A stretch of 64,000 nt of DNA from Erwinia aphidicola (GCF_014773485.1 NZ_JACXBP010000001.1:62001-126000), one strand, 5' to 3'. Positions 40,953-52,670 are shown, numbered from the stretch's first letter. A program made the numbers and translations. Notes: generated by a model from the letters alone, not told the origin.

Positions 40953-40979
40953 AGGTCGACCGGAACAAAGGGTCGACCT
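40953..40979. terminator. GGTCGACC terminator hairpin between ycaD and pflA
   Basis: A perfect 9-bp stem AGGTCGACC / GGTCGACCT with a 9-base loop lies between convergent genes. Leftward it is followed by seven T, so it terminates pflA. A second weaker hairpin nearer pflA (about 41009-41033, GGGTGGG with CCCGCCC) may act in tandem. The core resembles the artJ terminator. Confidence 0.8.
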
Positions 40980-41036
40980 CTACAGAGTTCGTTCGAAATT
41001 TTTTGCAGGGGCGGGTCTTCTTTTGCGGCCCACCCT

Positions 41037-41777
41037 TTAATACATCACGTAGTGGCCGTAACCTTCCAGAATACCCTTCACCCGATCCATGGTTTCGGCT
41101 TTCGGTGGGTGAACGCCATCCAGCTTGTACTCCTCCCCCATCGCTATCCATTTATGCTTGCCGAGTTCGTGGTAGGGCAGCAGCTCAATCTTCTCAACGT
41201 TACCCATATCGCGGGTAAATTCACCCAGTCGATGCGCAGAATCATCATCATCTGAATAGCCAGGCACCACCACATAGCGGATCCAGGTGCGAATTTTACG
41301 CTTTGCCAGGTAGCGGGCAAAATCCAGCGTGCGGTGGTTAGACACGCCGACCAGCACCTGATGCACGTCGTCATTCATCTGCTTGAGGTCAAGCATCACC
41401 AGATCGGTCACGTCCAGCAGTTCATCAATCACCGGGTCGTAGCGGCGCACAAAACCGTTAGTGTCGAGGCAGGTATGAATACCTTCGGCATGGCAGGCGC
41501 GGAACCAGTCGCGCACGAACTCAGCCTGTAATATCGCCTCGCCGCCGGAAGCGGTCACGCCGCCGCCGGAAGCATTCATAAAGTGACGATAGGAAACCAC
41601 ATCCTTCATCAACTCTTCGACGGTAATCTCTTTGCCACCGTGCGTGTCCCAGGTGTCGCGGTTGTGACAGTACAGGCAGCGCATCAGGCAGCCCTGGAAG
41701 AAGGTGATAAATCGGATGCCGGGGCCGTCGACGGTCCCGCAGGATTCAAATGAGTGAATACGGCCGGTAACTGACAT
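41037..41777 (-). CDS. pflA: Pyruvate formate-lyase-activating enzyme
   Basis: A radical-SAM enzyme that installs the glycyl radical on PflB in anaerobic cells. It is 246 residues, as in E. coli. The iron-sulfur cysteines are 30, 34 and 37 (CLMRCLYC), followed by [16 protein letters not shown] site is upstream. It lies 131 bp downstream of pflB in the same orientation. Confidence 0.97.
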   Translation of the reverse strand: MSVTGRIHSFESCGTVDGPGIRFITFFQGCLMRCLYCHNRDTWDTHGGKEITVEELMKDVVSYRHFMNASGGGVTASGGEAILQAEFVRDWFRACHAEGIHTCLDTNGFVRRYDPVIDELLDVTDLVMLDLKQMNDDVHQVLVGVSNHRTLDFARYLAKRKIRTWIRYVVVPGYSDDDDSAHRLGEFTRDMGNVEKIELLPYHELGKHKWIAMGEEYKLDGVHPPKAETMDRVKGILEGYGHYVMY

Positions 41778-41877
41778 TGCGATGAGTTCTCCACGGTGAC
41801 ACAGTCTTTAGCTGTGTTTTAAGTCTGTTTTGGCAGTGGTCCGTGTGGGCGACTGACAAAACGGGCTGAGTGGTGAT

Positions 41878-41899
41878 CTGGCCCCTTTGCAGGGGCCAG
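41878..41899. other. Hairpin between pflB and pflA
   Basis: A perfect 9-bp stem CTGGCCCCT / AGGGGCCAG with a TTGC loop lies just past the pflB stop. There is no T tract, so it is likely a transcript stabiliser or partial attenuator that lowers pflA relative to pflB. Confidence 0.55.
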
Positions 41900-41908
41900 C
41901 GGTGCTTG

Positions 41909-44191
41909 TTACATGCTCTGGGTGAAGGTACGGGTGATCACATCCTGCTGCTGTTCTTTAGTCAGCGAGTTGAAACGTACCGCATAGCCCGACACGCGAA
42001 TGGTTAACTGCGGATATTTTTCCGGGTCTTCCATCGCTTCCAGCAGCATTTCACGGTTCATCACGTTGACGTTGAGGTGCTGACCCCCTTCAATGCTGGC
42101 TTCATGATGGAAGTAGCCATCCATCAGACCGGCAAGGTTGGTTTTGCGCACGTCGTCGTTTTTACCCAGCGCGTTTGGCACGATAGAGAAGGTATAAGAG
42201 ATACCGTCTTTGGCGTAGGCAAACGGCAGTTTCGCTACCGAAGTCAGTGAGGCTACAGCACCTTTCTGATCACGACCGTGCATTGGGTTGGCGCCTGGAC
42301 CAAATGGCGCGCCTGCGCGACGGCCGTCCGGAGTATTCCCGGTTTTCTTACCATACACCACGTTAGAAGTAATGGTGAGGACCGACTGAGTTGGCACCGC
42401 ATTGCGGTAGGTCTGCAGTTTCTGAATTTTCTTCATGAAACGTTCAACCAGGTCACAGGCAATATCATCAACGCGCGAGTCGTTGTTACCGAACTGTGGA
42501 TACTCACCCTCGATTTTGAAGTCCACGGCCAGGCCATCTTCATCACGAATGGTTGAAACTTTGGCGTACTTAATCGCTGACAGGGAATCAGCCGCTACCG
42601 ACAGACCGGCGATGCCGCAGGCCATGGTGCGGTAAACATCACGGTCATGCAGCGCCATCAGCGACGCTTCGTAGCTGTATTTGTCATGCATGTAGTGGAT
42701 GACGTTCAGGGCAGTGACATACTGTTTTGCCAGCCAGTCCATAAAGTGATCCATGCGGTTCATCACTTTATCGTAGTCCAGCACTTCATCCATCATTGGC
42801 GCTTCTTTCGGGCCAACCTGCATTTTCATTTTTTCATCCACGCCGCCGTTAATCGCGTACAGCATGGTTTTTGCCAGGTTGGCACGGGCGCCGAAGAACT
42901 GCATCTGTTTACCGACGATCATCGGGCTGACGCAGCAGGCAATCGCATAGTCATCGTTATTGAAGTCCGGGCGCATCAGGTCATCGTTCTCATACTGCAG
43001 TGAAGAGGTATCGATGGAGACTTTCGCGGCGAATTTCTTAAAGTTCAGCGGCAGCTTTTCTGACCACAGGATGGTCATATTAGGTTCCGGTGAAGGGCCC
43101 ATGGTGTAGAGCGTATTCAGGAAACGGAAGGTGTTTTTTGTCACCATAGTACGGCCGTCAACGCCCATACCTGCCAGTGATTCAGTTGCCCAGATTGGGT
43201 CGCCGGAGAACAACTCATCGTATTCCGGGGTGCGCAGGAAGCGAACCATACGCAGTTTCATCACCAGGTGGTCGATCAGCTCCTGGGCTTCCTCCTCGTT
43301 GATGACGCCTGCTTTCAGGTCGCGTTCAAAATAGATATCGAGGAAGGTAGAGACGCGGCCGAATGACATGGCTGCGCCATTCTGCGATTTCACTGCGGCC
43401 AGATAGCCGAAGTAGGTCCACTGGACGGCTTCTTTGGCGCTGGTTGCCGGGCCAGAGATATCGCAGCCGTATTTTGCCGCCATCTCTTTAATCTGCTGCA
43501 GCGCATGGTGCTGGTCAGCAATCTCTTCACGCAGGCGGATAGTGGCTTCGAGGTTTACGCCATTTTCCAGGTCGCTTTGCAGTGAAGTGAACTGGGCAAA
43601 CTTGTCTTTCATCAGGGCATCGATGCCGTACAGCGCTACGCGGCGATAGTCACCAATGATACGGCCACGGCCATAGGCGTCAGGCAGGCCGGTCAGTACT
43701 CCAGATTTGCGGCAGCGCAGGATATCCGGCGTGTAAACGTCGAATACGCCCTGGTTGTGCGTCTTACGATATTCCGAGAAGATTTTTTTCACTGACGGAT
43801 CAAGTTCGCGACCGTAAACTTTACACGAACCTTCCACCATTTTGATGCCGCCGAAGGGGATCAGGGCACGTTTCAGTGGAGCTTCAGTTTGTAACCCAAC
43901 AATTTTTTCCAGGCTTTTGTTGATGTAACCCGCGTCATGGGAAGTGACGGTTGAGACCAGATCGGTATCAAAATCGACCGGGGCGTGGGTGCGGTTTTCC
44001 AGCTTGATGCCTTCCATCACCTGGTCCCACAGTGCGGTGGTGGCCTTAGTGGCACCGGCCAGGAACGTTTCATCGCCTTCATACGGAGTGTAGTTTTTCT
44101 GAATGAAGTCACGGACGTTGACGCTGGTCTGCCATTCACCTGGTGCAAAGCTTTCCCAGGCTGATGCCATTTTTTGATTAAGCTCGGTCAT
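41909..44191 (-). CDS. pflB: Formate C-acetyltransferase (pyruvate formate-lyase)
   Basis: Converts pyruvate and CoA to acetyl-CoA and formate without oxygen, using a glycyl radical. It is 760 residues, as in E. coli. The catalytic cysteine pair is in IACCVSPM (about 419-420) and the radical glycine in VSGYAVRF (about 735). An AGGTAGGT site precedes the ATG. Formate leaves through FocA, encoded 89 bp upstream in the same transcript. Confidence 0.98.
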   Translation of the reverse strand: MTELNQKMASAWESFAPGEWQTSVNVRDFIQKNYTPYEGDETFLAGATKATTALWDQVMEGIKLENRTHAPVDFDTDLVSTVTSHDAGYINKSLEKIVGLQTEAPLKRALIPFGGIKMVEGSCKVYGRELDPSVKKIFSEYRKTHNQGVFDVYTPDILRCRKSGVLTGLPDAYGRGRIIGDYRRVALYGIDALMKDKFAQFTSLQSDLENGVNLEATIRLREEIADQHHALQQIKEMAAKYGCDISGPATSAKEAVQWTYFGYLAAVKSQNGAAMSFGRVSTFLDIYFERDLKAGVINEEEAQELIDHLVMKLRMVRFLRTPEYDELFSGDPIWATESLAGMGVDGRTMVTKNTFRFLNTLYTMGPSPEPNMTILWSEKLPLNFKKFAAKVSIDTSSLQYENDDLMRPDFNNDDYAIACCVSPMIVGKQMQFFGARANLAKTMLYAINGGVDEKMKMQVGPKEAPMMDEVLDYDKVMNRMDHFMDWLAKQYVTALNVIHYMHDKYSYEASLMALHDRDVYRTMACGIAGLSVAADSLSAIKYAKVSTIRDEDGLAVDFKIEGEYPQFGNNDSRVDDIACDLVERFMKKIQKLQTYRNAVPTQSVLTITSNVVYGKKTGNTPDGRRAGAPFGPGANPMHGRDQKGAVASLTSVAKLPFAYAKDGISYTFSIVPNALGKNDDVRKTNLAGLMDGYFHHEASIEGGQHLNVNVMNREMLLEAMEDPEKYPQLTIRVSGYAVRFNSLTKEQQQDVITRTFTQSM

Positions 44192-44280
44192 TTGATACCT
44201 ACCTTATAACGTGAAGTTCGTTGTACGTTCCCGCCGGGTAGTGTCACGCCGACGGTTGCAAGATTCTTGAGCTGGGATAA

Positions 44281-45138
44281 TCAGTGATGGTCGCCATCAC
44301 GCAGATAAATTACCCAGTAGGTCAACCCGACCAGCAAACCACCGCCGATGATATTGCCCAGCGTGACCGGAATCAGGTTGTCGGTAATAAAGTGGCTAAC
44401 GGTGAGATGCGAAAACTGTTCTGCTGTCGCGCCGGTGGCCTGCCAGAATTCAGGTGAAGCAAAATCTCTAATCACAATCGCCATCGGGATAAGGAACATG
44501 TTGGCGATGCTGTGCTCAAAGCCGCTGGCAACGAACATCGCTACCGGCAATACCATGGCAAACATCTTGTCCAGCAGGCTGCGGCCGGAGTAGCTCATCC
44601 ATACCGCCATGCACACCATCAGGTTGGCGAGAATGCCGAGGCAGACGGCCTCAACAAAGGTATGGTGCATCTTGTGATCGGCGGTCTGCAGCACATTCAG
44701 CCCCCACGCGCCGTTCGCTGCCATGTACTGTCCGGCAAACCAAATCAGCGCAACAAAGAAGATAGCGCCAAGAAAGTTTCCGAAATAGACGATGATCCAG
44801 TTACGTGCCAGTTCCAGCCAGCTAATGCGTCCGCTGGCTTTCGCCACCACCGTTAAGACGGTCGAGGTGAACAGGTCAGCACCGCATACCACCACCAGCA
44901 TCAGTCCGAGTGAGAAACAGATGCCGCCAACCAGCTTCGCCAAACCCCAGGGAACCGTGCCTGTCCCGGTGGTGGCCGTGATATAGAAAGCAAATGCGAT
45001 AGAGATGAATACACCGGCAGTAATTGCCAGAAAAAAAGTCGTGAAGGGGTGTTTCGTTGCTTTATAGACGCCAGCGTCTTCGGCAACTTTCGCCATTTCG
45101 GACGGTAATAATAGATCAAAGGGGTTGCCAGCTTTCAC
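44281..45138 (-). CDS. focA: Formate channel FocA
   Basis: A pentameric inner-membrane formate channel of the FNT family. It is 285 residues, as in E. coli, with six membrane helices. Family stretches include TKHPFTTFFLAITAGVFISIAF, NFLGAIFF, GFEHSIANM and NIIGGGLLVG. The start codon is GTG (45136-45138), as in E. coli. It is the first gene of focA-pflB. Confidence 0.97.
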   Translation of the reverse strand: MKAGNPFDLLLPSEMAKVAEDAGVYKATKHPFTTFFLAITAGVFISIAFAFYITATTGTGTVPWGLAKLVGGICFSLGLMLVVVCGADLFTSTVLTVVAKASGRISWLELARNWIIVYFGNFLGAIFFVALIWFAGQYMAANGAWGLNVLQTADHKMHHTFVEAVCLGILANLMVCMAVWMSYSGRSLLDKMFAMVLPVAMFVASGFEHSIANMFLIPMAIVIRDFASPEFWQATGATAEQFSHLTVSHFITDNLIPVTLGNIIGGGLLVGLTYWVIYLRDGDHH

Positions 45139-45171
45139 ACTAACGTTCTCCCAAAAGTAGTCAGCGAGGAA

Positions 45172-45213
45172 AGTCTAACAAAGGAGTATAGGAGAGAAGT
45201 TGATGTGGATCAT
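45172..45213 (-). promoter_or_regulatory. FNR-type promoter of focA-pflB
   Basis: TTGATgtggATCAt (45200-45213) matches the FNR box TTGATnnnnATCAA with one mismatch. Read leftward, TAGACT at 45172-45177 is a fitting -10. That places a start near 45165 with the box centred at about -41.5, the class II activator position. Anaerobic FNR activation of focA-pfl is known in E. coli; here it is inferred from the match. Confidence 0.7.
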
Positions 45214-45391
45214 ATTGCGCGAGCAATTGCGCCTGTAAAGCCATGATGTTAAAAGGGTTAATTGGTTTATCTTGTTGTTTTGTATCGAATAAAACTTTTT
45301 TAATTATTAAAAATATATTTGAGTCTTAATGGGAAGCTGGCCCGACGTGGGTAAAATACTGGTAGTAAATTTAGCTATATTGTGACAATAA

Positions 45392-45421
45392 AAAAGGTAA
45401 CAGCCTGAGCTGTTACCTTTT
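45392..45421 (-). terminator. Terminator downstream of ycaO
   Basis: A perfect 12-bp stem AAAAGGTAACAG / CTGTTACCTTTT with a 6-base loop is T-rich on both sides. Two more inverted repeats lie between it and ycaO: CTGGCGC / GCGCCAG at 45428-45448, and AAAACGGCG / CGCCGTTTT at 45456-45496 with a long AT loop. Confidence 0.8.
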
Positions 45422-45504
45422 ATTAACCTGGCGCTGAACTCGCGCCAGAAAAATAAAACGGCGGAAGAAATTTATTTTGAATTTTTACGCCGTTTTAAAT
45501 GGAC

Positions 45505-47262
45505 TTATTTCCAGTAACGGCGTTTGGCAGCCTGTAGCTTTTCATAGGCCCCTAACAGCGCCTGGTGTGCCGGGAAGGCTTTCAGCTCGCTATCAACACT
45601 CTGCAGGCCGTAGAACGGAGCTTCACCGCTAAGCGCAGCAGAAGCGGCGTCAACCGCATCCTGACCGTACATGCGAACAAATGCCGTATGGTACTGCAGC
45701 GGATCGCGCTCATCTTCCTGGCTCAGCAGCAGTAGCGTCTGCAGGCAGCGATAGTAGTTAGCGCGCTCCGGGCTGAAAATGGACTGGTTGAATTCCATGG
45801 TCCACTCTGTCCAGATCAGCGCCTGCTCCAGATCGCCACCGGCCAGCGCCAGCATAGCCTTCAGTTCGCCAATGCGCAGCGTGTACCAGCCGTTGTCTTT
45901 ACCGGTAGCCAGGCCCAGCAGTTCACGCACGCGGGTAAAGTCGTCGTGGCCGTCTTCATCCAGCTGCTCCAGCAGTGCAAGGTAGTCCGCTTTCTCCCAG
46001 CTGCTTTCCGGCAGGGCGAGCAGCGTATCACGCAGATAGGCGCCCATGCTGTTATTGGCCAGAAGGAGATCTTCCGCCGGATAAATATCTGACATGCCAG
46101 GCACGATAATGCGGCAGGCGTAAACATCCAGATGCTCGTAATCGGCGATGTATACTTCCTGATCTTCGGCCTTGAAGATCGCCATCAGCGTCGCGAACTC
46201 TTCCTCAGTTGTGCCTTTGAAGCTCCAGTCCGCGAACGGGTAGTCAGCATCATCTTTGAACATATCCCAGGAGATCAGGCCGCTGGAGTCAATAAAGTGA
46301 GTTTCCAGGTTGGCGTGTTCCGCTACTTCTTCATCATCGAAGGTAGGTGGGGTGAAGACATCCAAATCCTTCAGCCCGCGGCCCTGCAGTAGCTCGGTCA
46401 CGGTACGCTCGAGCGCCACGCCGAAGTCCGGGTGCGCGCCGAATGAGGCGAAGCAGGTGCCATTAGCCGGGTTGAACAGCACCACGCAGATCACCGGGTA
46501 ATTGCCGCCCAGTGAGGCATCGTAAGAGAAGATAGGGAAGCCTTCTGCTTCCAACGTGGCAATCGCTTCCACCACGCCCGGATAGCGGTCCAGAACATCC
46601 TGCGGGATCAGCGGCAGGCTGATGGATTCCGCAATAATACGATTTTTAATATGTCGCTCAAACACCTCAGACAGACCCTGAACGCGGGCTTCATTAGCGG
46701 TGTTACCGGCCGACATCCCGTTCGACACATACAGGTTGCCGATGATGTTCATCGGAATATAAACGGTCTGCTGGTCAGACTGACGGGTGAACGGCAGGCT
46801 GCAGATCCCGCGCGCGGCATTGCCTGACTGCAGATCGATCAGGTCGCTGGCGCTGACTTCATTTTCCGGGTCGTAGAATTTACGCAGACGGGCATCCAGA
46901 ATGCCCTCAGGCAGCTGGTCATCATCCGGCAGCGGGAACCATTTCTCGTTAGGATAATGAACAAAATCGCCGTTGGCGATCTGCTCGCCTAACCAGAAGT
47001 CAGCGAAGAAATAGTTGGTCGACAGGCGTTCAAAATACTCGCCCAAAGCCGAGGCGAGCGCCGCTTTCTCACTGGCACCTTTACCATTGGTAAAACACAG
47101 CGGGCAGTCGCGGTCGCGAATATGAACTGACCAGACATTTGGCACCGGATTCAGCCAGGATGCTTCTTCAATGTTGAAGCCCAGATCCTGTAGTTTTTGC
47201 TGAAAGCGTGCGATGGAGACTTCCAACGCGGCGTCTTTGCCTGGGATATAAGTTTGAGTCAT
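45505..47262 (-). CDS. ycaO: YcaO, S12 methylthiotransfer accessory protein
   Basis: The founding member of the YcaO ATP-dependent cyclodehydratase superfamily. In E. coli it contributes to beta-methylthiolation of ribosomal protein S12 by RimO. It is 585 residues. The YcaO domain (about 55-400) has GKGASEKAALASALGEYFER, GNTANEARVQGLSEVFER and GAHPDFGVALERTVTELLQG; the C-terminal part (about 430-585) has TPR-like repeats. The start MTQTYIPGKDAAL at 47260-47262 is chosen by homology. Confidence 0.95.
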   Translation of the reverse strand: MTQTYIPGKDAALEVSIARFQQKLQDLGFNIEEASWLNPVPNVWSVHIRDRDCPLCFTNGKGASEKAALASALGEYFERLSTNYFFADFWLGEQIANGDFVHYPNEKWFPLPDDDQLPEGILDARLRKFYDPENEVSASDLIDLQSGNAARGICSLPFTRQSDQQTVYIPMNIIGNLYVSNGMSAGNTANEARVQGLSEVFERHIKNRIIAESISLPLIPQDVLDRYPGVVEAIATLEAEGFPIFSYDASLGGNYPVICVVLFNPANGTCFASFGAHPDFGVALERTVTELLQGRGLKDLDVFTPPTFDDEEVAEHANLETHFIDSSGLISWDMFKDDADYPFADWSFKGTTEEEFATLMAIFKAEDQEVYIADYEHLDVYACRIIVPGMSDIYPAEDLLLANNSMGAYLRDTLLALPESSWEKADYLALLEQLDEDGHDDFTRVRELLGLATGKDNGWYTLRIGELKAMLALAGGDLEQALIWTEWTMEFNQSIFSPERANYYRCLQTLLLLSQEDERDPLQYHTAFVRMYGQDAVDAASAALSGEAPFYGLQSVDSELKAFPAHQALLGAYEKLQAAKRRYWK

Positions 47263-47582
47263 TTTGCCCACTCGTTTTGAATTGTGCGGAGATTGTGCGG
47301 AAAGCGCGCAATGATACGGGTTTTCCTCGGCAATCGCTATCTGACAACGTTAATTTCATTGTCGGAAGAGTGCCATTTTACAGTGAAAAGTTAACCGGTC
47401 TGTTTATGAAACAGGAAAATGCCTCACAAAATATCGTTTCCGCTTTCATACGCCCTACAAGCTGTTGCGGCGCGCCTCGGGAAACTGGTCGGCTGACCGG
47501 ATAAATTATTGCAGCAATGGGGTGGCAATGATAAAACCGATAGAGGAATCAAAACCGATCGATCTGAAAGTGGTGAGGGGAA
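47263..47582. promoter_or_regulatory. ycaO-serC divergent control region
   Basis: A 320-bp non-coding region; ycaP, present between these genes in E. coli, is absent. A repeated short motif AAAACCGAT occurs twice near 47530-47560, just before the serC ribosome site GAGGGGA. No clear -35/-10 could be assigned. Confidence 0.4.
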
Positions 47583-48668
47583 ATGAGTCAGGTTTTCAAT
47601 TTTAGCTCTGGTCCGGCTATGTTGCCGGTAGAAGTGCTCCGTCGCGCTGAGCAGGAACTCTGCAACTGGCAGGGCTTAGGGACCTCCGTGATGGAGATCA
47701 GCCACCGCAGTAAGGAATTTATTCAGGTTGCTGAAGAGGCAGAAAAAGATTTTCGCGATCTGCTGAAAATCCCCTCCAACTACAAAGTATTATTCTGCCA
47801 CGGCGGTGCGCGTGCGCAGTTTGCTGCTGTGCCAATGAATCTGCTGGGACAGCATTCGACAGCCGATTATATCGACGGCGGCTATTGGGCTGCCAGTGCG
47901 GTGAAAGAGGCGCAGAAATACTGCACCCCTAATGTCATCGATGCCAAAACTACCGTGGCCGGTTTGCGTGGCATTAAGCCTATGAGCGAGTGGGCGCTGT
48001 CCGATAACTCGGCCTATGTGCACTTCTGCCCGAACGAAACTATCGATGGTATCGCCATCCATGAAACGCCAGATTTTGGCGATAAAGTGGTTGTAGCCGA
48101 TCTCTCTTCGACCATCCTCTCTACGCCGCTGGATGTCAGCCGCTACGGTGTGATCTACGCCGGTGCGCAGAAAAATATCGGCCCGGCGGGCTTAACCCTG
48201 GTGGTGGTGCGTGAAGATCTGCTGGGTCAGGCGCGTAAAGAGCTGCCTTCGATCCTCGATTACAAAGTGCTGGCGGAAAATGAGTCGATGTTTAACACTC
48301 CGCCAACTTTCGCCTGGTATCTCTCTGGCCTGGTATTTAAATGGCTGAAAGAGCAGGGCGGTGTGCACGAGCTGGACAAGCGTAATCAGGCCAAAGCCGA
48401 TCTGCTGTACGGCACTATCGACAGCAGCGATTTTTACCGCAACGATGTGGCCGTAGCGAACCGTTCGCGCATGAACGTGCCATTCCAGCTGGCAGACTCT
48501 GCCTTGGACAAGCTGTTTATTGACGAATCGTTTGCAGCCGGCCTGCATGCACTGAAAGGGCACCGCGTTGTCGGTGGAATGCGCGCGTCGATTTACAATG
48601 CGATGCCGCTGGAAGGCGTGAAAGCGCTGACTGACTTTATGGTCGACTTCGAGCGTCGCCACGGCTAA
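47583..48668 (+). CDS. serC: Phosphoserine aminotransferase
   Basis: A PLP enzyme making 3-phosphoserine for serine synthesis and the equivalent step of pyridoxal phosphate synthesis. It is 361 residues, against 362 in E. coli. The PLP lysine is in [12 protein letters not shown] (about 198), and [10 protein letters not shown] binds the cofactor phosphate. It is in an operon with aroA, as in other enterobacteria. Confidence 0.97.
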   Translation: MSQVFNFSSGPAMLPVEVLRRAEQELCNWQGLGTSVMEISHRSKEFIQVAEEAEKDFRDLLKIPSNYKVLFCHGGARAQFAAVPMNLLGQHSTADYIDGGYWAASAVKEAQKYCTPNVIDAKTTVAGLRGIKPMSEWALSDNSAYVHFCPNETIDGIAIHETPDFGDKVVVADLSSTILSTPLDVSRYGVIYAGAQKNIGPAGLTLVVVREDLLGQARKELPSILDYKVLAENESMFNTPPTFAWYLSGLVFKWLKEQGGVHELDKRNQAKADLLYGTIDSSDFYRNDVAVANRSRMNVPFQLADSALDKLFIDESFAAGLHALKGHRVVGGMRASIYNAMPLEGVKALTDFMVDFERRHG

Positions 48669-48701
48669 GGTGCCCCTGCATTCGCAGTGAGTTTTAAATC
48701 T

Positions 48702-48727
48702 GAAACCTCGCAGCCCTGCGGGGTTTC
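48702..48727 (+). terminator. Attenuator-like hairpin between serC and aroA
   Basis: GAAACCTCGCAG and CTGCGGGGTTTC form a 12-bp stem (one T-G pair) with a two-base loop if fully closed. Only a weak T tract follows, so partial termination with read-through into aroA is likely. E. coli has a comparable structure. Confidence 0.65.
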
Positions 48728-48757
48728 ATTGCAATTATTTTGGAGAATACGTTTCAC

Positions 48758-50044
48758 ATGCAGGATTCCCTGACGTTACAACCTATCGCCCTGGTCGACG
48801 GCACCGTTAACCTTCCCGGTTCTAAAAGCGTGTCTAACCGCGCGCTGTTACTGGCTGCGCTGGCAAACGGTACTACCCGCTTGACCAATCTGCTCGACAG
48901 TGATGATGTGCGCCATATGCTGACCGCGCTGCAGGCCCTGGGCGTGCAGTTCACACTGTCTGCCGATCGCACCGTGTGCCGGGTAGTGGGTCAGGGTGGT
49001 GCGCTGAAAGCTGAGGGCGCCCTGGAACTTTTCCTCGGCAATGCCGGAACGGCGATGCGTCCGCTGGCTGCCGCGCTGTGCCTGGGCAGTAACGATATCG
49101 TCCTGACCGGTGAGCCGCGCATGAAAGAGCGCCCGATTGGTCACCTGGTAGATGCACTGCGCCAGGGTGGCGCAGACATTGAATATCTTGAGCAGGAAAA
49201 TTATCCGCCGCTGCGCCTGAAAGGCGGATTCAGCGGGGGGGAGGTAGCCGTCGATGGCAGCGTTTCCAGCCAGTTCCTGACCGCGTTGCTGATGACAGCT
49301 CCGCTGGCGACAAACGACACCCGCATTGCGATTAAGGGTGAGCTGGTTTCTAAACCTTACATCGATATCACTCTGAATCTGATGAAGACCTTTGGCGTTG
49401 AAGTAGAGAACGATAACTACCGTTCATTCACCGTGCGGGGTCAGCAGCAGTATCAGGCACCGGGAGATTACCTGGTCGAAGGCGATGCTTCCTCTGCCTC
49501 TTATTTCCTTGCTGCGGCAGCGATTAAAGGTGGAACGGTGAAAGTGACCGGTATTGGTCGCAACAGCATGCAGGGAGATATTCGCTTTGCTGACGTGCTG
49601 GAAAAAATGGGTGCCCGCATTGAGTGGGGCGATGACTTTATTGCCTGTACCCGTGGCGATCTCAACGCTATCGATCTCGATATGAATCATATTCCTGACG
49701 CGGCGATGACCATTGCAACGGCGGCACTGTTCGCTAAAGGCACCACCGTGATGCGCAATATTTACAACTGGCGCGTCAAAGAGACCGATCGCCTGGCGGC
49801 GATGGCCACTGAACTGCGCAAAGTTGGCGCAGAAGTGGAAGAGGGCAATGACTACATTCGCATTACCCCTCCCGCCCAGATTCAGTTTGCTGAAATCGGC
49901 ACCTATAACGATCACCGTATGGCAATGTGCTTCTCGCTGGTGGCGCTTTCGGCCACCCCGGTCACCATTCTCGATCCAAAATGCACCGCCAAAACCTTCC
50001 CTGACTACTTTGAGCAGCTAGCCCGCATTAGCCAGCTGGCATAA
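48758..50044 (+). CDS. aroA: EPSP synthase (3-phosphoshikimate 1-carboxyvinyltransferase)
   Basis: Sixth step of the shikimate pathway, joining shikimate-3-phosphate and PEP. It is 428 residues, against 427 in E. coli. [13 protein letters not shown] is the class I (glyphosate-sensitive type) PEP-site loop, and [16 protein letters not shown] binds shikimate phosphate. The ATG at 48758 lies 12 bp from GGAG; an in-frame TTG at 48740 is less likely. Confidence 0.97.
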   Translation: MQDSLTLQPIALVDGTVNLPGSKSVSNRALLLAALANGTTRLTNLLDSDDVRHMLTALQALGVQFTLSADRTVCRVVGQGGALKAEGALELFLGNAGTAMRPLAAALCLGSNDIVLTGEPRMKERPIGHLVDALRQGGADIEYLEQENYPPLRLKGGFSGGEVAVDGSVSSQFLTALLMTAPLATNDTRIAIKGELVSKPYIDITLNLMKTFGVEVENDNYRSFTVRGQQQYQAPGDYLVEGDASSASYFLAAAAIKGGTVKVTGIGRNSMQGDIRFADVLEKMGARIEWGDDFIACTRGDLNAIDLDMNHIPDAAMTIATAALFAKGTTVMRNIYNWRVKETDRLAAMATELRKVGAEVEEGNDYIRITPPAQIQFAEIGTYNDHRMAMCFSLVALSATPVTILDPKCTAKTFPDYFEQLARISQLA

Positions 50045-50148
50045 GGGCTCTGCTGACGCGGTTGCAGCTTCAGCTTTGCAGGGTATAATGCGCGTCGATA
50101 TTTACCGGGGTACAGTTTGCCCCGGTATCCCACCGACAGGAGAACGAC

Positions 50149-50832
50149 ATGACGGCAATAGCCCCAGTGATCACCATTGATGGCCCTAGCGGTGCCGGGA
50201 AAGGAACGTTGTGTAAAGCAATGGCCGAGGCATTGCAGTGGCACCTGTTGGATTCCGGCGCAATTTATCGCGTGCTGGCCCTGGCTGCATTACACCATCA
50301 GGTCGATATCACCTCAGAAGAAGCGCTGGTGCCTATCGCTGCCCATCTCGACGTGCGTTTTGTCTCTAACGGCGGCGAAATGGAAGTGATCCTCGAAGGG
50401 GAAGATGTCTCCTCCGAGATCCGGACTCAGGATGTCAGCAATACCGCCTCGAAAGTCGCTGCCTTCCCGCGCGTGCGTGAAGCGCTGTTGCGGCGCCAGC
50501 GCGGTTTCCGCGAGCTGCCGGGCCTGATTGCCGACGGGCGTGATATGGGTACCGTCGTTTTTCCTGATGCTCCGGTGAAAATCTTCCTGGATGCCAGCTC
50601 CGAAGAACGTGCTAACCGCCGTATGCTGCAGTTGCAGGAGAAAGGCTTTAGTGTTAACTTTGAGCGCCTTTTATCTGAGATAAAAGAGCGTGACGAGCGT
50701 GACCGTAATCGTGCTATTGCACCTTTGGTGCCGGCCGATGACGCCTTAGTGCTTGATTCGACTACAATGTCGATTGAGCAGGTGATTGAGATTGCGCTAA
50801 AATATGCGCGCGAAAAACTCGCTCTGGCCTAA
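50149..50832 (+). CDS. cmk: Cytidylate kinase
   Basis: Phosphorylates CMP and dCMP. It is 227 residues, as in E. coli. The P-loop is GPSGAGKGT near the N-terminus, and the lid/substrate region has [21 protein letters not shown] precedes the ATG. It lies about 150 bp upstream of rpsA, a conserved pair. Confidence 0.97.
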   Translation: MTAIAPVITIDGPSGAGKGTLCKAMAEALQWHLLDSGAIYRVLALAALHHQVDITSEEALVPIAAHLDVRFVSNGGEMEVILEGEDVSSEIRTQDVSNTASKVAAFPRVREALLRRQRGFRELPGLIADGRDMGTVVFPDAPVKIFLDASSEERANRRMLQLQEKGFSVNFERLLSEIKERDERDRNRAIAPLVPADDALVLDSTTMSIEQVIEIALKYAREKLALA

Positions 50833-50984
50833 AGTCAGCTACGCTTAATGACCTCTGTCTGAGCCCTTGCTCGCAGAATGATTTATCTAACCCTGTGATA
50901 TGGACGTCATGGGGCATGTGAAACAACCCCACCCGTCAGGATGTCAGGTGGACGTTAAATTGAAGAATCCTGAAGATTATCAAT

Positions 50985-52661
50985 ATGACTGAATCTTTTG
51001 CTGAACTATTTGAAGAATCCTTAAAAACAATCGAAACCCGTCCGGGTTCCATCGTTCGTGGCGTTGTTGTCTCTATCGACAAAGACGTCGTTCTGGTTGA
51101 TGCGGGTCTGAAATCTGAGTCTGCAATTCCTGCAGAGCAGTTCAAGAACGCAGCCGGCGAACTGGAAATTCAGGTTGGCGACGAAGTAGACGTTGCTCTG
51201 GATGCAGTAGAAGACGGCTTCGGTGAAACCCTGCTGTCTCGTGAAAAAGCTAAACGTCACGAAGCATGGATCACGCTGGAAAAAGCCTACGAAGAAGCTG
51301 AGACTGTTACCGGTGTTATCAACGGTAAAGTTAAAGGCGGCTTCACTGTAGAGCTGAACGGTATTCGTGCGTTCCTGCCAGGTTCACTGGTAGATGTACG
51401 TCCAGTGCGCGATACGCTGCACCTGGAAGGCAAAGAGCTTGAGTTCAAAGTCATCAAGCTGGATCAGAAGCGTAACAACGTTGTTGTTTCACGTCGTGCG
51501 GTAATCGAATCCGAAAACAGCGCAGAGCGCGATCAGCTGCTGGAAAACCTGCAGGAAGGCATGGAAGTTAAAGGTATCGTTAAGAACCTGACTGACTACG
51601 GTGCATTCGTTGATCTGGGCGGCGTTGACGGCCTGCTGCACATCACTGATATGGCATGGAAACGCGTTAAGCATCCAAGCGAAATCGTGAATGTTGGCGA
51701 CGAAATCACTGTTAAAGTGCTGAAGTTCGACCGCGAGCGTACCCGTGTTTCTCTGGGTCTGAAGCAGCTGGGCGAAGATCCATGGGTTGCTATCGCGAAA
51801 CGTTACCCAGAAGGCACCAAGCTGACTGGTCGTGTAACTAACCTGACCGACTACGGCTGCTTCGTTGAAATCGAAGAAGGCGTTGAAGGCCTGGTACACG
51901 TTTCTGAAATGGACTGGACCAACAAGAACATTCACCCATCTAAAGTTGTTAACGTTGGTGATGTTGTTGAAGTTATGGTTCTGGACATCGACGAAGAACG
52001 TCGTCGTATCTCCCTGGGTCTGAAGCAGTGCAAAAACAACCCATGGCAGCAGTTTGCAGAAACCCACAACAAGGGCGACCGTGTTGAAGGTAAAATCAAG
52101 TCAATCACTGACTTCGGTATCTTCATCGGCCTGGACGGCGGCATCGACGGCCTGGTTCACCTGTCTGACATCTCCTGGAACGCTACCGGAGAAGAAGCAG
52201 TACGTGAATATAAGAAAGGCGACGAAATCGCAGCTGTGGTTCTGCAGGTTGACGCAGAGCGCGAGCGTATCTCCCTGGGCGTTAAGCAGCTGGCAGAAGA
52301 TCCGTTCAACAACTACATCTCTCTGAACAAGAAAGGTGCAATTGTTAACGGTAAAGTGACTGCAGTTGACGCTAAAGGTGCTACAGTTGAATTAGCTGAC
52401 GGCGTTGAAGGTTACCTGCGTGCTTCTGAAGCATCGCTGGACCGCGTAGAAGACGCAACTCTGGTTCTGAATGTTGGCGACGATGTTGAAGCTAAATTCA
52501 CCGGTGTTGATCGTAAGAACCGCGTTGTTAGCCTGTCTGTTCGTGCGAAAGACCAGGCTGATGAGAAAGAAGCTATCAATACGGTTAACACTAACAAACC
52601 GGAAGAAGGCAACTTCTCTAACGCTATGGCTGAAGCATTCAAAGCAGCTAAAGGCGAGTAA
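50985..52661 (+). CDS. rpsA: 30S ribosomal protein S1
   Basis: An mRNA-binding ribosomal protein. It is 558 residues with six S1 repeats; repeats 3-6 show [56 protein letters not shown] and the divergent [17 protein letters not shown]. Codon choice is strongly biased to common codons, as expected for a highly expressed gene. S1 regulates its own translation in E. coli; the leader here is about 150 bp. Confidence 0.98.
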   Translation: MTESFAELFEESLKTIETRPGSIVRGVVVSIDKDVVLVDAGLKSESAIPAEQFKNAAGELEIQVGDEVDVALDAVEDGFGETLLSREKAKRHEAWITLEKAYEEAETVTGVINGKVKGGFTVELNGIRAFLPGSLVDVRPVRDTLHLEGKELEFKVIKLDQKRNNVVVSRRAVIESENSAERDQLLENLQEGMEVKGIVKNLTDYGAFVDLGGVDGLLHITDMAWKRVKHPSEIVNVGDEITVKVLKFDRERTRVSLGLKQLGEDPWVAIAKRYPEGTKLTGRVTNLTDYGCFVEIEEGVEGLVHVSEMDWTNKNIHPSKVVNVGDVVEVMVLDIDEERRRISLGLKQCKNNPWQQFAETHNKGDRVEGKIKSITDFGIFIGLDGGIDGLVHLSDISWNATGEEAVREYKKGDEIAAVVLQVDAERERISLGVKQLAEDPFNNYISLNKKGAIVNGKVTAVDAKGATVELADGVEGYLRASEASLDRVEDATLVLNVGDDVEAKFTGVDRKNRVVSLSVRAKDQADEKEAINTVNTNKPEEGNFSNAMAEAFKAAKGE

Positions 52662-52670
52662 TTGCTTTAA

